A stretch of 64,000 bases of DNA, from the NCBI GenBank assembly GCA_965153455.1, contig OZ234499.1:7326515-7390514 (forward strand), written 5' to 3'. Below, piece by piece: positions 1 through 14,200 of the stretch (the stretch's first letter is position 1; each line of letters opens with the position of its first letter). A program made the translations under genes and the position numbers. The DNA comes from Sphagnum compactum (taxonomy: Eukaryota > Bryophyta > Sphagnopsida > Sphagnales). The notes beneath the pieces are model-generated. The model was not told the DNA's origin, made no database searches, and was given only the letters and a program-made list of their open reading frames with translations.

Positions 1-63
1 GCAATCCACACTAAAGATTTACTTCATTGTGGAAATCTGAAAATGGGTTGTGTTTCTTTGCAG

Positions 64-871
64 TTGCTTCAGCTTCTGTTGAAGGCATCCCAGGACAAGC
101 GTTTTGTGTGTGAAGAAGCAGAAAGAACTCTCATAGGCATGACAACATCCATTTCTCCTCAACCCATGTTGCAGAAATTGCAGCCTTATGTCAGTCACCG
201 TAACCCACGAGTGCGTGCTAAGGCAGCACAGTGTGTGTATAAGTCTGTGTCAAGGATGGTATGTCCCTTTTACATGTCTGTCAGTTTGCAATAATTGCTG
301 GGAATTTTTGTTGCTCTACCCAAAAGTCAAAACCCAGTTGGTGTATGCCATAAGTTTTCTGTGCTCCTTTGAGGCAGGACTTTTATTCTCAACATTCCTT
401 TGGCATTCGCCTCCCGTGTCATCAGCTGACAACATATCTGTGGAAACTCTCTTTGTTGTCCAGTTGATGAGTTGAGCAATACCTTTAACCGATCTGCTTC
501 CAGAATTTGGTGTCTGAGTCACGCATTATATCCATGCATCAGAGTTATTATCATGCTGCAAAAATTCAAATGTTGTAATGTTTCCTCAGGGAGTTGATGG
601 AATCAAGCAGTATGGAATGGAGCTACTCATTCAACTTGCAGCTGCACAATTGAATGACAGGCTACCAGAAGCACGTGAAGTTGCTCGAAAGCTTGTAGTA
701 GACCTGTGCACAGCATACCACAAATGTCCTCCTGATGCCCAGTCAATGACAGACTTTGAAGCTGCTGAGTTGGACTTCAAGCAGCAAGACCCATGGGAAC
801 AGTTCTGCCTCAGCAAACTCTCGCCCATCATGGCACAAGCTGTGCTTCGAGTCACATGTATTGCTACTTGA
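64..871 (+). CDS. TOG/HEAT-repeat (ARM superfamily) protein, 3' end
   Basis: This is the 3' part of a gene that begins outside the window. Two exons are clear: 64-258 (after a TTTGCAG acceptor, ending at ATG|GTATGT) and 590-871 (after TTTCCTCAG, ending at TGA). Both are in phase 0 and give 158 residues. The first exon carries helical HEAT-type sequence (LLKASQDKRFVCEEAERTL, then YVSHRNPRVRAKAA). The second continues with QYGMELLIQLAAAQLNDRLP. This pattern matches TOG-domain array proteins such as the plant ARM-repeat group related to animal TOGARAM proteins; in that family such domains bind tubulin. A microtubule role is inferred from family resemblance only. The tail after the last helix is short. 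A possible polyadenylation signal AATAAA lies near 1608. Missing upstream exons prevent a subfamily call. Confidence 0.75.
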
Positions 872-3609
872 GAAGAAAATACACAAGGCTGCTCATGGCA
901 ACGCACACTGTCATATATACCAGAAGGTCAACATTGAGAAAGAGGAAACACAGTTTGTGCACTGGAAAATTCTTGTTTCTGTTTTAGCAGTCTAGCATTG
1001 TATATTCTTCCATATTGCATTTTGCAGTCTTGATATTTGATATGCATAAAACATTTGTAAGATTCAGACAAGTTCAGGTTGAACACCCAAAAGAGCTCTT
1101 TGGTCCACAAATCTCAGGCAAGCTATCCCTGGGAAAGATAAGAGTCTCATTTGCATGTACTAGCAGAGTACAAATGTAGTACTTTGTGAGTCTCATTGCA
1201 AGTAGCAGCAGAGTACTACTCTGAGAGTGTCATTCCAGGTAGCAGCAGAGTATGCAAATATAATACACTGAGAGTTGCAATGCAAGTAAGTTAGCAGTAG
1301 GGTATGTAACACATGCTTGTGATGCTGCTTTCTCATAAAGATTTCCAGGACTAAAAAAATGGTCTGTAAATGTTTTGAGTTTTGAATTTCCATTGCAATG
1401 TTTCTGTTCTTCCCTGGGAAATTCTTTGCATATAATTCACATACTAACCTGTGAAGAGTTGCAACTCGCCGATCTTGGCATGAGAAGATCTAACTGTTAG
1501 ATGTTAGTATTACAGCATTCATTGGATAATTTTTTTTCAAAACTCTTTTTTTTTTGCTGCTTGGAATATTTCATCCATTAAATCTCCTGCTACATATGTA
1601 TTTTAAAATAAATGTGGTGGGTCACTGGGTAGATTGGCTTAAATCCATACCTCAATCATTGCTATTTAATACACTCCTTCAAAAAATTATTTTTCAATAA
1701 TCAAATGAATTTGTGCATTTACTACATATCTGATCTACATGACATATATCAATTCCATTTGATAATATAACAAATTTTTTGGTGCATTTTAGCTTTGATG
1801 GAATTAGAGCTATATTTGTATAATATGTTGGGTGAGAGAGTCTAGTTTAGTCCATGACGATACTTTTTTTCATGAGAGAATTCACCAATAGTTAAATGAG
1901 AAGAGCAAATGATTGTGTGTGGAACCCATGCACTAATGAGCAATGGCTTGTACCTTCAATATTGATTGCGGTCTGATCAAATAGGATTTAACACCTAAGG
2001 TGTCATGAAAGTGAGGGACCCGGAACTGCTTTGTTTTATTCAAGATTCAAGTTCCTTTCCATAATCATGGAAGTACAATTCACTATTGTGGGTTGATTTC
2101 CTACTCTTTCTTTCTTTCTTTCTTTTAATTTAACGTCAATACCCGGACCAGAGAGATCCATTTGACGACTATTATCCATTACTCCATCCATTCGATTCAA
2201 GTTCCTCAATCACCTTGACTATCATTTGGAGTTCTCAAAAGAGAAAAGCTTTGATGAATAGGATTGTAATGAATTGATTCAAACCTCTTTTACTTTTCCC
2301 TTGAAAAGAATTGTGATCCAATGGTTTTTCTAATGTTTTTGTCTGCCTATTCTTCCTTAGGTTTTCAATTTGTTGTCACTTGCCTTCATGCATGAGCATT
2401 CAACATTTCTACACTTATATAGTTCATGTCATCTTCTTTGCTTGAAACATTTGGTTCAAAATCATCCTATTTCCTTTTTAATTAAAAGCACATGGTGGAA
2501 TCCCCTAAATTTTGACCTAATTAAATGTCATATGACATATGACCACTCAATGTTCCCACCAAATTTCCTTAATTGAATGCTTTTTGATTGAATGAAAATT
2601 TTCTTTCAAGATTATTTAAGAAGTTTCAAGTTGGAACTTAGAGTCGTTGACAAAATTGTCTTGTAATTAGTTTTGCATTGTTAAAAACCTTATTCTAATG
2701 AATGATTTATCCCAAATTGATTTCCAGGTTTAGGGTTCACACTTGAAATCCAAATCTCCATTTAACTCTTGCATGTCACTTTGTAAATTGTTTGCCTTCC
2801 AATTTTACTTCATTTAAAATTTTCAAAACCTTTATTCATATTCAATTTGGACACCACATAATAAGATTGTCCAAAAAGGCAACTTGCAATACTAAGTTTA
2901 AATTATTACTCTCTGTCAATGATCAAACAAGTATATAAATAGTGGTCTTACTAAGAATTGGATTATGATAATATAGATTGAAAATGTCTTAATCTTTTCG
3001 GATATGAAAAAAATCTCTTTATCTCACTTGGTCCATAAAATTTACGAAGAGTAACATCCCCTAAGATTGGAATAGAGATATGATAATGGATTTGGTTATA
3101 AAGATTCTGGAAAAACCCAAGTGCTCGGTGCAAGATGGCACTAATAACATCAACCGACAATGTTCATGTGCAATTGAGATCTTGTTGGATCCACTTCCCA
3201 GAACCAATGACATGATGGCTGACATTATACACACAACACACATGCATTTGACTTCTAATTTCAAGCCTGATGATGAGCATGGCATTTCTGCTCAGTTCAT
3301 TGTGTAATGCACTGAACTCTTTGTGCATTCACAAACCAGACCCATTGCCACATGTTTGATCTGAAAACATTAGATTCTCTAATCCACATGTTGGCATTAT
3401 TGTCGGTGGTTCCACCAATCTAATGAAATCATGTAATCTGGTACTTAATCTTCATTTGAGGAGCAAAAGGATCTTTCTGAATTCCATTTTGAAACCACTC
3501 ACAATGTGTTGATCCCTGCAGTGGCATATGATCTATCTGAAACATGACCTACCTCCATATGTCTGGCTGCATTTGGTTCAGAAACCAAATGCACATGACA
3601 CGTGCTATA
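872..3609. other. Intergenic stretch, no gene seen
   Basis: The first part, to about 1640, is probably the 3' untranslated region of the upstream gene. A short TTTC microsatellite lies near 2104-2125. The rest is AT-rich with only short, unconvincing ORFs. I see no RNA gene or mobile element here. Confidence 0.5.
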
Positions 3610-6600
3610 TCATCGCCCAGCAGAGAGTTCAACTGCATCCATGTTGATGGTAGAATCCTCAATCCAATCAGAGAGTGCACGTGGCATGAGGTCACTCTCC
3701 TGGCTCTGCCTTACAAGCTCCACCTTCTGCCACTCCTCCCAACACTCTGCCAGCCCATCACCTTCCAGCATGCGTACTACCTCCACCATTCTTGGCCTTT
3801 CAGCTGGTGACATCTGTGTGCACAGCAATGCAACCTGCAACATGTCTCACTTTGCCAGCCCATCAGATCAACATCCTTGCAAATACTGGAAATAATTATA
3901 GCCAATGGCCAAAGGAAAATAAAAAGGAGTCATCTAAGCAAAAGGGGATGGCAAATATTGCATTCTTAAGTCTGTCTTGCACCTGAATCAACGCCTCAAC
4001 TTCTTGATGGTCATATTGCTTTTGCAATTTTGAGTCCACCAGCTGGTCTAATTTATTCTCACGTTGCAATCGCTTCACCTGTTGATTCCACATAAGTACT
4101 GTTATCAGTAAGTGTCCTTAGTATAACACTCCAGATGTTTAGTAATCCTTGAATTAGCAGAATTCAAATGATACTTCAAGATTCTTCTGACTGTTCTTGT
4201 TTCTTACCCAGTCCAGTAGCATGACATCATCATCATTGGCCAGACGCATGAAATCGAATGCTCGTTCCCCAGTGATGAGCTCCAGCAGCATGATACCATA
4301 ACCAAACACATCCGTCTTTTCTGAAGATTTTCCTGTTGACAGATACTCAGGAGCAATGTGGCCTGCAGTCCCCCGCACTAATGTCGTGACATGCGTGTTT
4401 TTGTAGTCCAGTAATTTTGCTAACCCAAAATCTCCAACCACCGCCTCAAACTCACTGTTGAGCAACACATTTGCAGCCTGCATCCATCGCCTCCTACATC
4501 AACCAAAGTCACAATGCACTTCGACAGTTGGGATCCAAGTCAAATCCCAACCTTGGTCATCTAATGTTGTGAACTTTTTCACAAGATCCCAGAGTATTCT
4601 GCTCATCTTTATCAGCTCCTCAGAATAAAGGGACAACAGAGAAAAGAATCTGAATGTTAGGACTTCAGGGTTTTAGTATTCAGTGTAACAGAGGACAAAG
4701 ATATATTCTGGAAGCGAATCCCTTCCTCTGGAAGAAGAAGTGTATATCATGTGATGAATATCTGCAACACTAAATGCAACATGTGTTTGAAGACACATAG
4801 TCTCTGGTCGGAAGGGGAAAGAAGTAGGAGCAAACATGACAGGGTTGGAGAATCAGAATCCATACAGACCTTCACATCACGGTGAATGATCTTGGGATCA
4901 CAGTGCTCATGCAAATATGACAGCCCCCGTGCTGCGCCCAATGCTATGTGCTTACGTTTTGACCAATCCAGGGCTGGTGGAGTCCCATGAGTGTTCTCTG
5001 CATTCACACCAACACATGATTGTTTGATGATTGCTTTTCTACTAATCAGATTAAGAGATAAGCTATTGTGAAGCCATTAGAACATATCAGTTCCAGATTA
5101 TCCAGGTACAGGTTTAGGGTTCTCTCTGCGATTAGAGCTAGGATAAAGAAAGAGAGAGAGAGAGACCATGAAGGCGGTCTGCCACACTGCCATTGGCCAT
5201 GAAGGGATACACCAGAATTCGTTCTGATGGTGTCATGCAAAAGCCCTGCACAATATTGCACACAACTATCAAGTCTCAACACTAGAAACTTCCTGGAACA
5301 AGAATGTCGAGGGAAGTAGTAGGTCTTTTCAATGTCCAAAGATATTATGTTGTATATGTGGGACAACAATGGGTTACCAGCAAGCGCAGCAAGTTCCGGT
5401 GCAGAGCCATGCTAATAATCTCCACTTCAGTCTGAAATGAGGCCTCCCCACCAGGTGTTTTCTCCTTATTGAGACGCTTCACAGCTACTTTGGTCCCATC
5501 AACCAGTGATCCCACATACACCTTTCCAAAGCCCCCTGCTCCAATCACATTTTTTGAGCTGAAGTTGTTGGTAGCTATTTGCATCTCACGAATCGAAAAC
5601 TTCTTCATTTGTCCAAGGCTCGATTCAAGGTTATCCTCTGGTGCATATCCTGCAAGCCCAATTCCAGTAGGCTGACAATAAGGTATGAAAAAATCTGGAA
5701 AACCAAGGAAAAGGAATTGAGCTTTATACCAACATGGTCTACAATCTTCATGTTCTAGGAGATTTGTAAAGCCTCCAAATATGTGACACTCAAATGATGG
5801 GCTGCTTATTTAGCTTTGTGGATTGCAAGACAAGTTGGGTTTGTATCAAGGGCATGTGGAAAGAAGCATCTGGACAATAAAGCATACCTGAAACATCATA
5901 GAAGATTTCTTTCCCAGTGTGATACTGCCGGCGTCGATACCATACTAAACAGAGTGCAGGAAGGACTACTATGAGTAAGACTGCACCTACAACTCCCCCA
6001 GCTATAGCTCCAGTGGCAGTTGACCCTGTCACCCCCCAATTCCTCACATGGCCACATGCCATTCAGAACACTTAACCTCTTCACATCTACACCTTTCTGG
6101 TAGAAGTAAAACAGTGCAGAACAAAACTTTCCCAAGGGAAAGTAGTAAGACATACTCACATATGTCTGGTCTCCTATATCTACAATGAATGAATTCTTAG
6201 AGCAGAAATGATACCATGTGCAGGAGAAGGGAAGGGCAGGTCTCCTGGACAAGGTTTCCCTATTGGAAGTCCACAGAGCTGTGGATTGCCTTGTGCCCTG
6301 CAGACAGCATTTGTTCACAATTTTCACCTTCAGATGCCTCCTTTCCTTGGACACTTGGTTCCTAGGAAATGTGAAGTCACATGATAATTACTAGCATGTT
6401 TACCAAGGAGTAGTGATAACTGAAAGCTTACAAAACTTGGGCACCCGTTGATGGAACTTGTCCACTGAGATTATTGAAAGCGACATCCCTGACCAATTTC
6501 AATCACTAGATATCAGTACAAACCTTGTCCAGATTTGTGCTTTATTGGTCTGCAACATAGAACATCTCAAGCTTAACAAATGCTGTGCTTGTGGGCGCTG

Positions 6601-8332
6601 AACAAACACTGACAAATGCATTTTTGTCATTGACATTGATGCTGGAGCATTAAGAACAGAAACATGTTTTTTGCACATTTCAGGTGTACTTTACAAAGTT
6701 TTTAGAGATGTAATGTTGGAAATTGATGGAGGTATTTGTCCATTCAAGCTATTGTTGTTGAGTTTCCTGCCACCCAAGTCAATCAGTTAGTTGTCCATCT
6801 ACAATCAATGTTCTTTGTCTTCTATTCAAGCCAGCAGAATAAGAAGTACATTATTCATGTATGTGCAAGCAACATTGTCATGTAAGCATATATGCATCAG
6901 CACGTGTTGGTTAAACTTACAGTAGTACTAGACTAGAGAGGTTCCCAATGGAAGCAGGGATCTGGCCCGTGAAATTGTTTGCAAACAGGAAAAGACTTGT
7001 GAGCTGGGTCAGCTGGCCGATTGTTGCTGGAATTCCTCCGGATATACTGTTATTCTGAAGGTTCCTGTGCAATGACAACACCATGTAAACAATTACTCAC
7101 AAACATTACCAGTGAAACAAAGACTAGTATGTTCAGGACACTCAGCTGAACTTCCCATGAGGCAAGTTCGGAGCAGAAAACCATTCATGCGATGATATTC
7201 TCCTTTAATATACTCTTTTCCTCAGATTATGTTACTCCAACCCAATTCTTGGAACTTGGGGAAGCCTGTGAGTTCTGGAAGTCCTACAGGCTTTGCAGAA
7301 ACAGCAGGTTGCCAATTTGTGGTGAAAGTGTCCCCAACAGTCCTTGACTCCCTAAGTTCCTGTGTCCAAGAAAACTCCCAGATCATTCAAATGTACATAA
7401 CTGAAAACAATTGATCTTCAGAAATCTGGATGGGTTGTGAAAGAGTTTTGGTGAGTCAAGACATGATGAGGGAACTGATTAGCAGCAATCTTCATTTTGG
7501 GATCTTCTGTATTCTCTGATGAACTGAGGGGGAGAAGAAACTCACAGATTTGTAACATGGTTCTGAGAGTCACATGCAATATTGGTCCAGGTGCAGGGAG
7601 TCACCAAGGTTATATCCCAAGTTGAGAACACATTCCTTGGGTCAATCAGGCTTTCTTGCACTGCCTTCAATGCCATACCTGTGCAACAGATACGAAGACT
7701 GAGGGTCACACAAAAAAATCAAGACTCCAAAATTCTCAAATCCAAACCAGCTTCCATCTCCACCAAAGTTTAGGGTTTCAATCTCTTCCACAAAGAAAGT
7801 CCCTCCCGTTTTGAGGAGGAGCTGCTTCCTGTCTAAAAACTGTTGCAAATTCCCTGGCTTTTGGTATTCATTCCCGAAACAAAAAAATCAAGCTGAAGAC
7901 CAACATCAGTTGGTGAGACTTCTTGTTGACAAGATGATGCAGAGTAGATACTAGTAGCCCAGACTGGTTCTTGTTGCAGGCTCTGTTTCTCCAGTAAATC
8001 TTTTGTGTGGTTTCTTTGGTTACAGCTGAAATCCAGGGCTTGTTTCTTGAGCTGGCATTCAAGATGGATGGGTGCAATAGGCCATAGCCAAGCTCTCTCT
8101 TCCACGAATTTCAACGATTTCTTTTCAAGGATTTTCTTACTCAAGATTCTTATGCAAGAATCTGCACATCCTTTTTGCCATTGATCAGGACAAGTCGGTA
8201 GTCAAACTGAGGATGGGAAGAAGGGAAGAAATGAGGGATCTGTCTCCGCATACCATCTGCATTTGTGGCTGCTATGTGAGGCATCAGCAGAAGCCATGGC
8301 AGGCACAACAACACCACCAAACCCTGCAGCAT
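3610..8332 (-). CDS. SERK: SERK-type LRR receptor-like kinase, complete 14-exon gene
   Basis: Exons in coding order: 8254-8332, 7546-7678, 7288-7359, 6921-7064, 6695-6766, 6432-6488, 6215-6297, 5888-6025, 5378-5649, 5167-5245, 4870-4997, 4208-4477, 3983-4078, 3610-3834. All join in phase with GT-AG borders and total 1848 nt, 615 residues, the usual SERK length. Order: signal peptide (about 1-25), N-terminal LRR cap with CTWTNIAC (27-70), five LRRs, the third and fourth repeat-coding units partly on 72- and 144-nt exons (71-186), a short proline-rich hinge, a membrane span (about 219-243), then the kinase. Visible kinase elements: GAGGFGKVY (from 296), catalytic Lys317, HRD 415-417, DFG 435-437, and [20 protein letters not shown]. 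The ending AVELSAGR is typical of SERKs. SERKs act at the plasma membrane as co-receptors for brassinosteroid, peptide-hormone and immune receptors. The catalytic residues are intact, so it looks functional. Orthology within the LRR-II group (SERK against NIK) rests on the C-terminal tail and kinase similarity. Confidence 0.92.
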
Positions 8333-11229
8333 TTCGGTTGATATCGTCCCCCACCCTCTTGATCCAGCTCAAGAAAACAACATCTCAAGAAAACAAAACC
8401 GTAATCTTTCCCTGGATCTTTCAAATCCCGGAGAATTAGGAAACGAAGCGCTCTATGAACTCGGAACCAAATATGTGAGGAAGAAGAACCTCAAGAATCT
8501 TCAACACAAAACAAAGCTTTTTGGTGGTTTGCTCAAAACCATTTCTGAAGAAGAAGAAGAAGAAGAAGAAGCTCTTTCCATGAAACTCAATCAAAACGAA
8601 TCTTCTTCCTGTAGAATAAAGAAAACTATGTAACACCAAAGAAAAAACCTACAGCAGTAACATCAATGGGTCCATCACATAGATACTTGGTCTTACGGAC
8701 AAACTCAACCCAAATGGCTAGCACCCCAACAAGCACCTGCAAACAGCATTACAAATTCATTCTGCAAGCAGCAGTAGCGGCCGCAGCCCATGTCAATTTG
8801 CACACATCCTCATTTCTTGCTCCCTTCTTCCTCATCACCATCATCTTCCTTACTCTCATCATCAACATCAACCTCTTGGTCCCTTCTACATCACAATCAT
8901 CTTCTTGCTCCCCACAAAACCATCACCATCTTGCTCCTTACTACTTCTTGTTGTTGCTTGCTTGCTTCTTAGTCCGTTTTGTTCCTCGAAGTTCTTTGTT
9001 TTATGTTTCAAGTTTGAGACAAGTTTGGGAAGTTGGAAGGCAAACCCATTTGCTGCTGGTGCTGCAAATTCTCCAACGTGTGGGCCAGTAGTAGTGTCTT
9101 GCTGCAGCAGCGGCGGCAGCACTTTCAGCATTTTTGTTGTTTGTTCTTTGCAAAAACCAAAAAAATAATGAGAATAATGGGCCAGACTGAACTTGAGCCC
9201 AAGTATTGCAAAACAAATGAAAAAACAATTTGCTGACTTGTGTCGGAAAGGTGATAATTTCTTAGTCTTGTAGAATTTCACTCCAAACTGCAGCAGCACC
9301 TATTTCAAATTGCACATGTTCCGTCTTTGTTGAAATTGAAATGTTGAAATAAAGACAAACAGTCTTTGACCCACATCAGTGAACTCCCATTGTTTATTGG
9401 CTCTGGCCTTCAGTGGGGAAGAGGCTAAGCAATGAATGAGATGTAGTTTGTTTTGTCTTTTTCTTTTAAATTTTTTTTTTTTGGTTTTTTGGATCTATTC
9501 TTAAGGCAGAGAGAGACATTACGTAACTAGCTGTTTTTGTTTGTTGGCCTTGCCTACCAAGGCAAGAAGGATATTGTGTTTAGATTCATTATAGAGTATA
9601 GTAGCTTAAGGGATTTTTATAGGCCCCTAGGTAATAAATAATAGGTCTATTTTTATATGAGGATTTTTGAAAGATGATATTTTGGCTTGTGTTGAAACTT
9701 GAGATATTAGTTCTAATATCTTGAAGGATTTTGGTTTCTTTTAGAGGATTTTTTGAAGATTATATTTTTGCATGGTGAAATACTTGCTTTTCCCATTACA
9801 AGCCCTGAATGTGCATAACAAGACTCAAAGTGTTTTTGTGCAGCACCAAGATGTGTCTGGGCACCACCAAACCAAGACACCTCTTGATCCGACAGAAAAA
9901 AGGGCAGTCAGGGAAAAAAAAAAAGATGTAGACAGAACTTTTTGTACTGCCTGCAGATAAGGACAACTTATGTGCACATTACTGTACCTACCACTCATGT
10001 TCCACAAATCTTGTCAAAATAATAGAACCATGCTAAACACTTTCAAACATCTATCTATGAAGGAAGGTAGTTTGTTTGTTTTGTACTTATGAGATCGACC
10101 GAAACTTCAAATCACTTTCTTGGTCTCTTTGGAAAGCTCTGAAGGAGGAGGGGTGCATGGGCTTGGTTCCATGACGCTTGGACATGCCGTGCAAAAGTTC
10201 TTGAATATGAATGATTTCTTCATTGAAGAAGTAAAATTTAAACAATATTTTGATTCACATGCACATGATCGTAAATTATATTTTATGTATCAACATTTTG
10301 GAAAGATCACCTTGCTTTCATTATTTATAAAAAAAAATTAGTATGATTTACAAATTTTCACTCTATTATATGTAGAGAAGCTTCCTTTAGCATTTTATTA
10401 TAGAGAATATCATTTTGTAATGAAAAAAATTTGTTTTCAGAAAATAATCTTGAATTTTCATATGTACATGAATGTCAAATAAGAGGATTTTAAATTGACA
10501 TTGAATCTTTACATGTATTTGATACAATATGTTGATCGATTTTTTTTGAAAATAAAAAACAAACACAACTTTTTCAAATGTTTTTTAAAAACTATCCATA
10601 TTTGGATCCACTTTCAAAACATGATGAAATAACTTGTCATATGTAAATGAGTCCATGTTGGTTAATGGCAATGCATCATACTTTAACTAGTTCTATTAGG
10701 CATACTATAGATCTTATTTATCTTGAGTTTAAAAACTCCATTCATCTTAAACAACTCACACAAAATGAAATTAATCACATTGTTGTATTTGAGATATCGA
10801 TTTATTATCAAAAATTTCATTGTGATACAACTATTTCATGCTCACATCAATGATTTATTGATAAATAAAATATTTTCTGCCAATGACTTTTTTATTATGT
10901 AACAATGAAAAGTAATGGTATGAGCATTGAAAATGTAAAAACTTGGTTCTATGATCCAAAGTTTAATCATAAAATATGTAGCTATGGGAGTCGATATAAT
11001 GCTTACATAAAACATGAACATTTTAAAGGGAGCCATTGCCAAGATAACATCTCTTGAATTGGACAATAACAAAATGGTTACAAGTATTACTATACAAATG
11101 AGTGAAAGCCTAGGCTTCTTCATAAGAATGCTGGTACGACACATTCAACTTACATCTTTAATTTTTCTTTTGGATAGACTTGCGATTTCCTTTCCTTTTA
11201 AAAACCACTGAAAATGAGAAAAAATAAAA
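8333..11229. other. Upstream region of the SERK-like gene and intergenic DNA
   Basis: This contains the probable 5' untranslated region and promoter of the SERK-like gene. It includes a GAA microsatellite at about 8547-8570 and a C/T-rich stretch at 8780-8960 whose ORFs are low-complexity. A possible 3' flank of the transporter gene lies below 11229. No convincing coding sequence is visible. Confidence 0.5.
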
Positions 11230-14200
11230 TCACTGATTCTGGAAGAAGTGATATTGTACTGTATCCTTAACAATATACCGGATGGAACCAATTGCACCCA
11301 AAATGGCTACCAATGTGTACAAGACTATGATCCCTATGTTGAATGCCCAGAAAATTGGACTTTTGGGCCTCTTGACTCGGAGGAAAGCAAGTATTGGGAA
11401 AATGAAGTCAAGAGGTGTGAACCCAATGGCTCCACAGAGTGCCACAAAGTCACCAAAAAATGGCATGGCAGCAGCAATTAGGGTGACCAGTGCTGTGTAT
11501 ATTGAGGTTACCAGTAGCCGGGCCAAGCTGTTGTAAAGTGACCACCGGTGTTGCTTTGGGTTCAAGAGCTGGAACTCGAAATACTGGTAAGTTGGTCGAC
11601 AGTAGATCTGCGAAATGAAATGAGATCCATAAATGTGACAATCAAGATCCAAGCAAAATGTATGCATGATAAATTTTCTAGGACTGTCCTGAAATCCTAA
11701 ACTTGTCGTCAATTTGGCTGTTATTGAATTCTTCACTACTAATTTCCTCAACAGCATCCTCCTCAAATATTATGTTCTGTTGTTGTGGTGGGCAAAAGAG
11801 ATCATCAGAACATATCTATGAAACTGCAGAAAAATCTCTGCAACAACAATTTTGATAGTGACATGACAACTGAGTGCAATAGTAACCTCATGAGAGTCGC
11901 TCACAAAGTGTCAGATCATTGTCATCTTGTGTCACAAATAGCAGGGATGAACTGCCATGATGACTAAGTACCAACTGACTTCAGCAACTCCTGATAAATT
12001 TTGGATGTAGATAAATATACAACAATATGCCGAAAATGTGTATCCTTGGTTTTTCTGTTGCATTTCCAGAAGCAATGGGGGTGGGGGGGGGAGAAGATTC
12101 AGTTATGATGTTGGCTAGCACTGAAAGAAAACCATGCAAAGAGATGTTGATTTATTGGGAATGCGATAATGGGTTATAGGCTTATAGCACACCTGAAAGC
12201 AACCTACCACCTGAATAACAGCAAAGACATTGGCCATAGTGATGGCCCAGTTGGGACCGCTGAAGGAGTTGACAACATATGCTTGTACAGCAAAGCCAAA
12301 AGCCCAGTATCCCAGAAATGCAACTAGCCAGTATGCTGTTGTGATCACTGAGTATGCCAAGCATATTCCTTTGTACATATTCTTCTTTGCTGGCTCCCGG
12401 ATTGTTGCCTGTGGCATTACAGTATGTGTCAAAGATAATCAAACTTTTTTTTAAATTCTAAACTCTGAAATTCACAACCATAATTGATAACACAAAAGAA
12501 ACACACTCTTCAGTTTCAAAGGTAACTCAGATCTTTAAGCTTTGACATCGGCATTTTCTGTACCTGTATTTCTGGAAGCATTGCATCACCGAAGGAGAAA
12601 GCTATTGTGCCTAGTGCAAGGAAAATCCCAAACACTTTATTACTTGGTGTTCCATGCACTCCATAGTCTGTAGGCCCATCTTTATTCTGCCCTGTACACC
12701 ACCCACAAATTATCATACCACAATAGAATCCCAAGATTTCAAAGAGGCTGATGATCAGTTTGACTTCACCACTGTTGGTGACTCGAACATTCAGATCCAA
12801 TTGTGCACTTGTAAAACCTACCATTTTAGAACATTTGCTTGAAAGCAAGATCACATCCTGAGGTTATTAACTTCTGCACTCACAATTGCCAATGCACATA
12901 TGCTTAGAAGCCAGCAATTTTGAAAGTACACCTTTTGGTACATATTGTGGGCTAATCATCAACTTCCCGACCTTTGGTCATGGGGACTGAAACATGATGA
13001 GTGCCAAAGGGACACACTGTCAGACCCAAGAGTCACAAACTTGAGCTCAAATGTAGAGAGGGTGAACAGGTGATACCTGCATGAATCAAGAGCCCCATAA
13101 CAACAATGGTGAAGGCCACTGTGCAGAATGTGCAGAGGGCATTGAACCACCGCAATGAATGGATGTCAGGTAGTTGTGACAGTACAAGTTGTGCCGCCCC
13201 AAAGATGATGATAAACTCCTGTAGTGTTACCTTGGACGGGTCTGAGGTATTATATGTCACAAAGATTGCCTGTATCATGTGCACCCAACAAATCAGGTCA
13301 CTATACACATAAAATGTCCACCAAAAGAGTGTCATCTTTAAAAGAAGAAAACAGTCCTATCTTTAGTTGCAGAAACAGAGAGGGGGGGGGGGCATTGTGT
13401 CAGATTGAGGTTGCACCAAAAATCGAGATGTGGACAAAGAATTAGAACTCTATCTTCTTGCAGGATTACTGTAGATTTGTCTTGTGGGCACTAAAAATTC
13501 CAAGTGATGATGATCTTGCTACGGAAGCTCTATGGTATTGGTTTTGAAGGTTTCATAGTGATCATCACTTTGGTGCATAAAATTTGTAAAATTGTAAATC
13601 TGAAAGCCAAGTACTGCATTGAGCAATGGACAATTGAGATGTTTTTTCTGTGGGGTGTGACCTTCATGCTCAAGCCTGCAACAATTTGAATAGTGATGTT
13701 GTTGCCAATGGCTGCTATTTGCTGAAAGACAGTGACAGACCAATACCCCGTCCTTCCTGCTCATTCCATTTAAACCATCACATCACTGTAAAATTGATCA
13801 CAGTTCATATAATATCTCCTTTGAAGGGAAAAAAAAAATCTCCAGGGATAAGAAGCTCTTGCAAGTTTGGAACCATGTTTCAAATTAGACAACTCATTGA
13901 GACAACATTGACTGTGAGCACAACTTCAAACATACATCTATGAAGTTGCAGAAGAATCTTCACAACAAGTTTTTGAAATTAATGTGACACAACAAGTGTG
14001 GTCATAACCTTGTGAGAGTCACTCACAAAGAGTCAAACCATCACCTTTTTCATCACGAATAGCAGTGCTGGACTTTTTGGGACATGTGCTGTCCTGGGAG
14101 GAAGTGAAGCCCAACCCAAAGAAAGCAAAAGCCATAAGGGAATGGCCAAGGACAACAACAGTAAAGGGGGTGAGGTCCTTCGGCAAACTTCTCCAGGGTT

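Noticed and set aside
8666-9299. Overlapping ORFs up to 141 codons on both strands
   Set aside because: The C/T-rich low-complexity stretch opens frames on both strands; amino acids are Ser/Leu/His runs without family resemblance.
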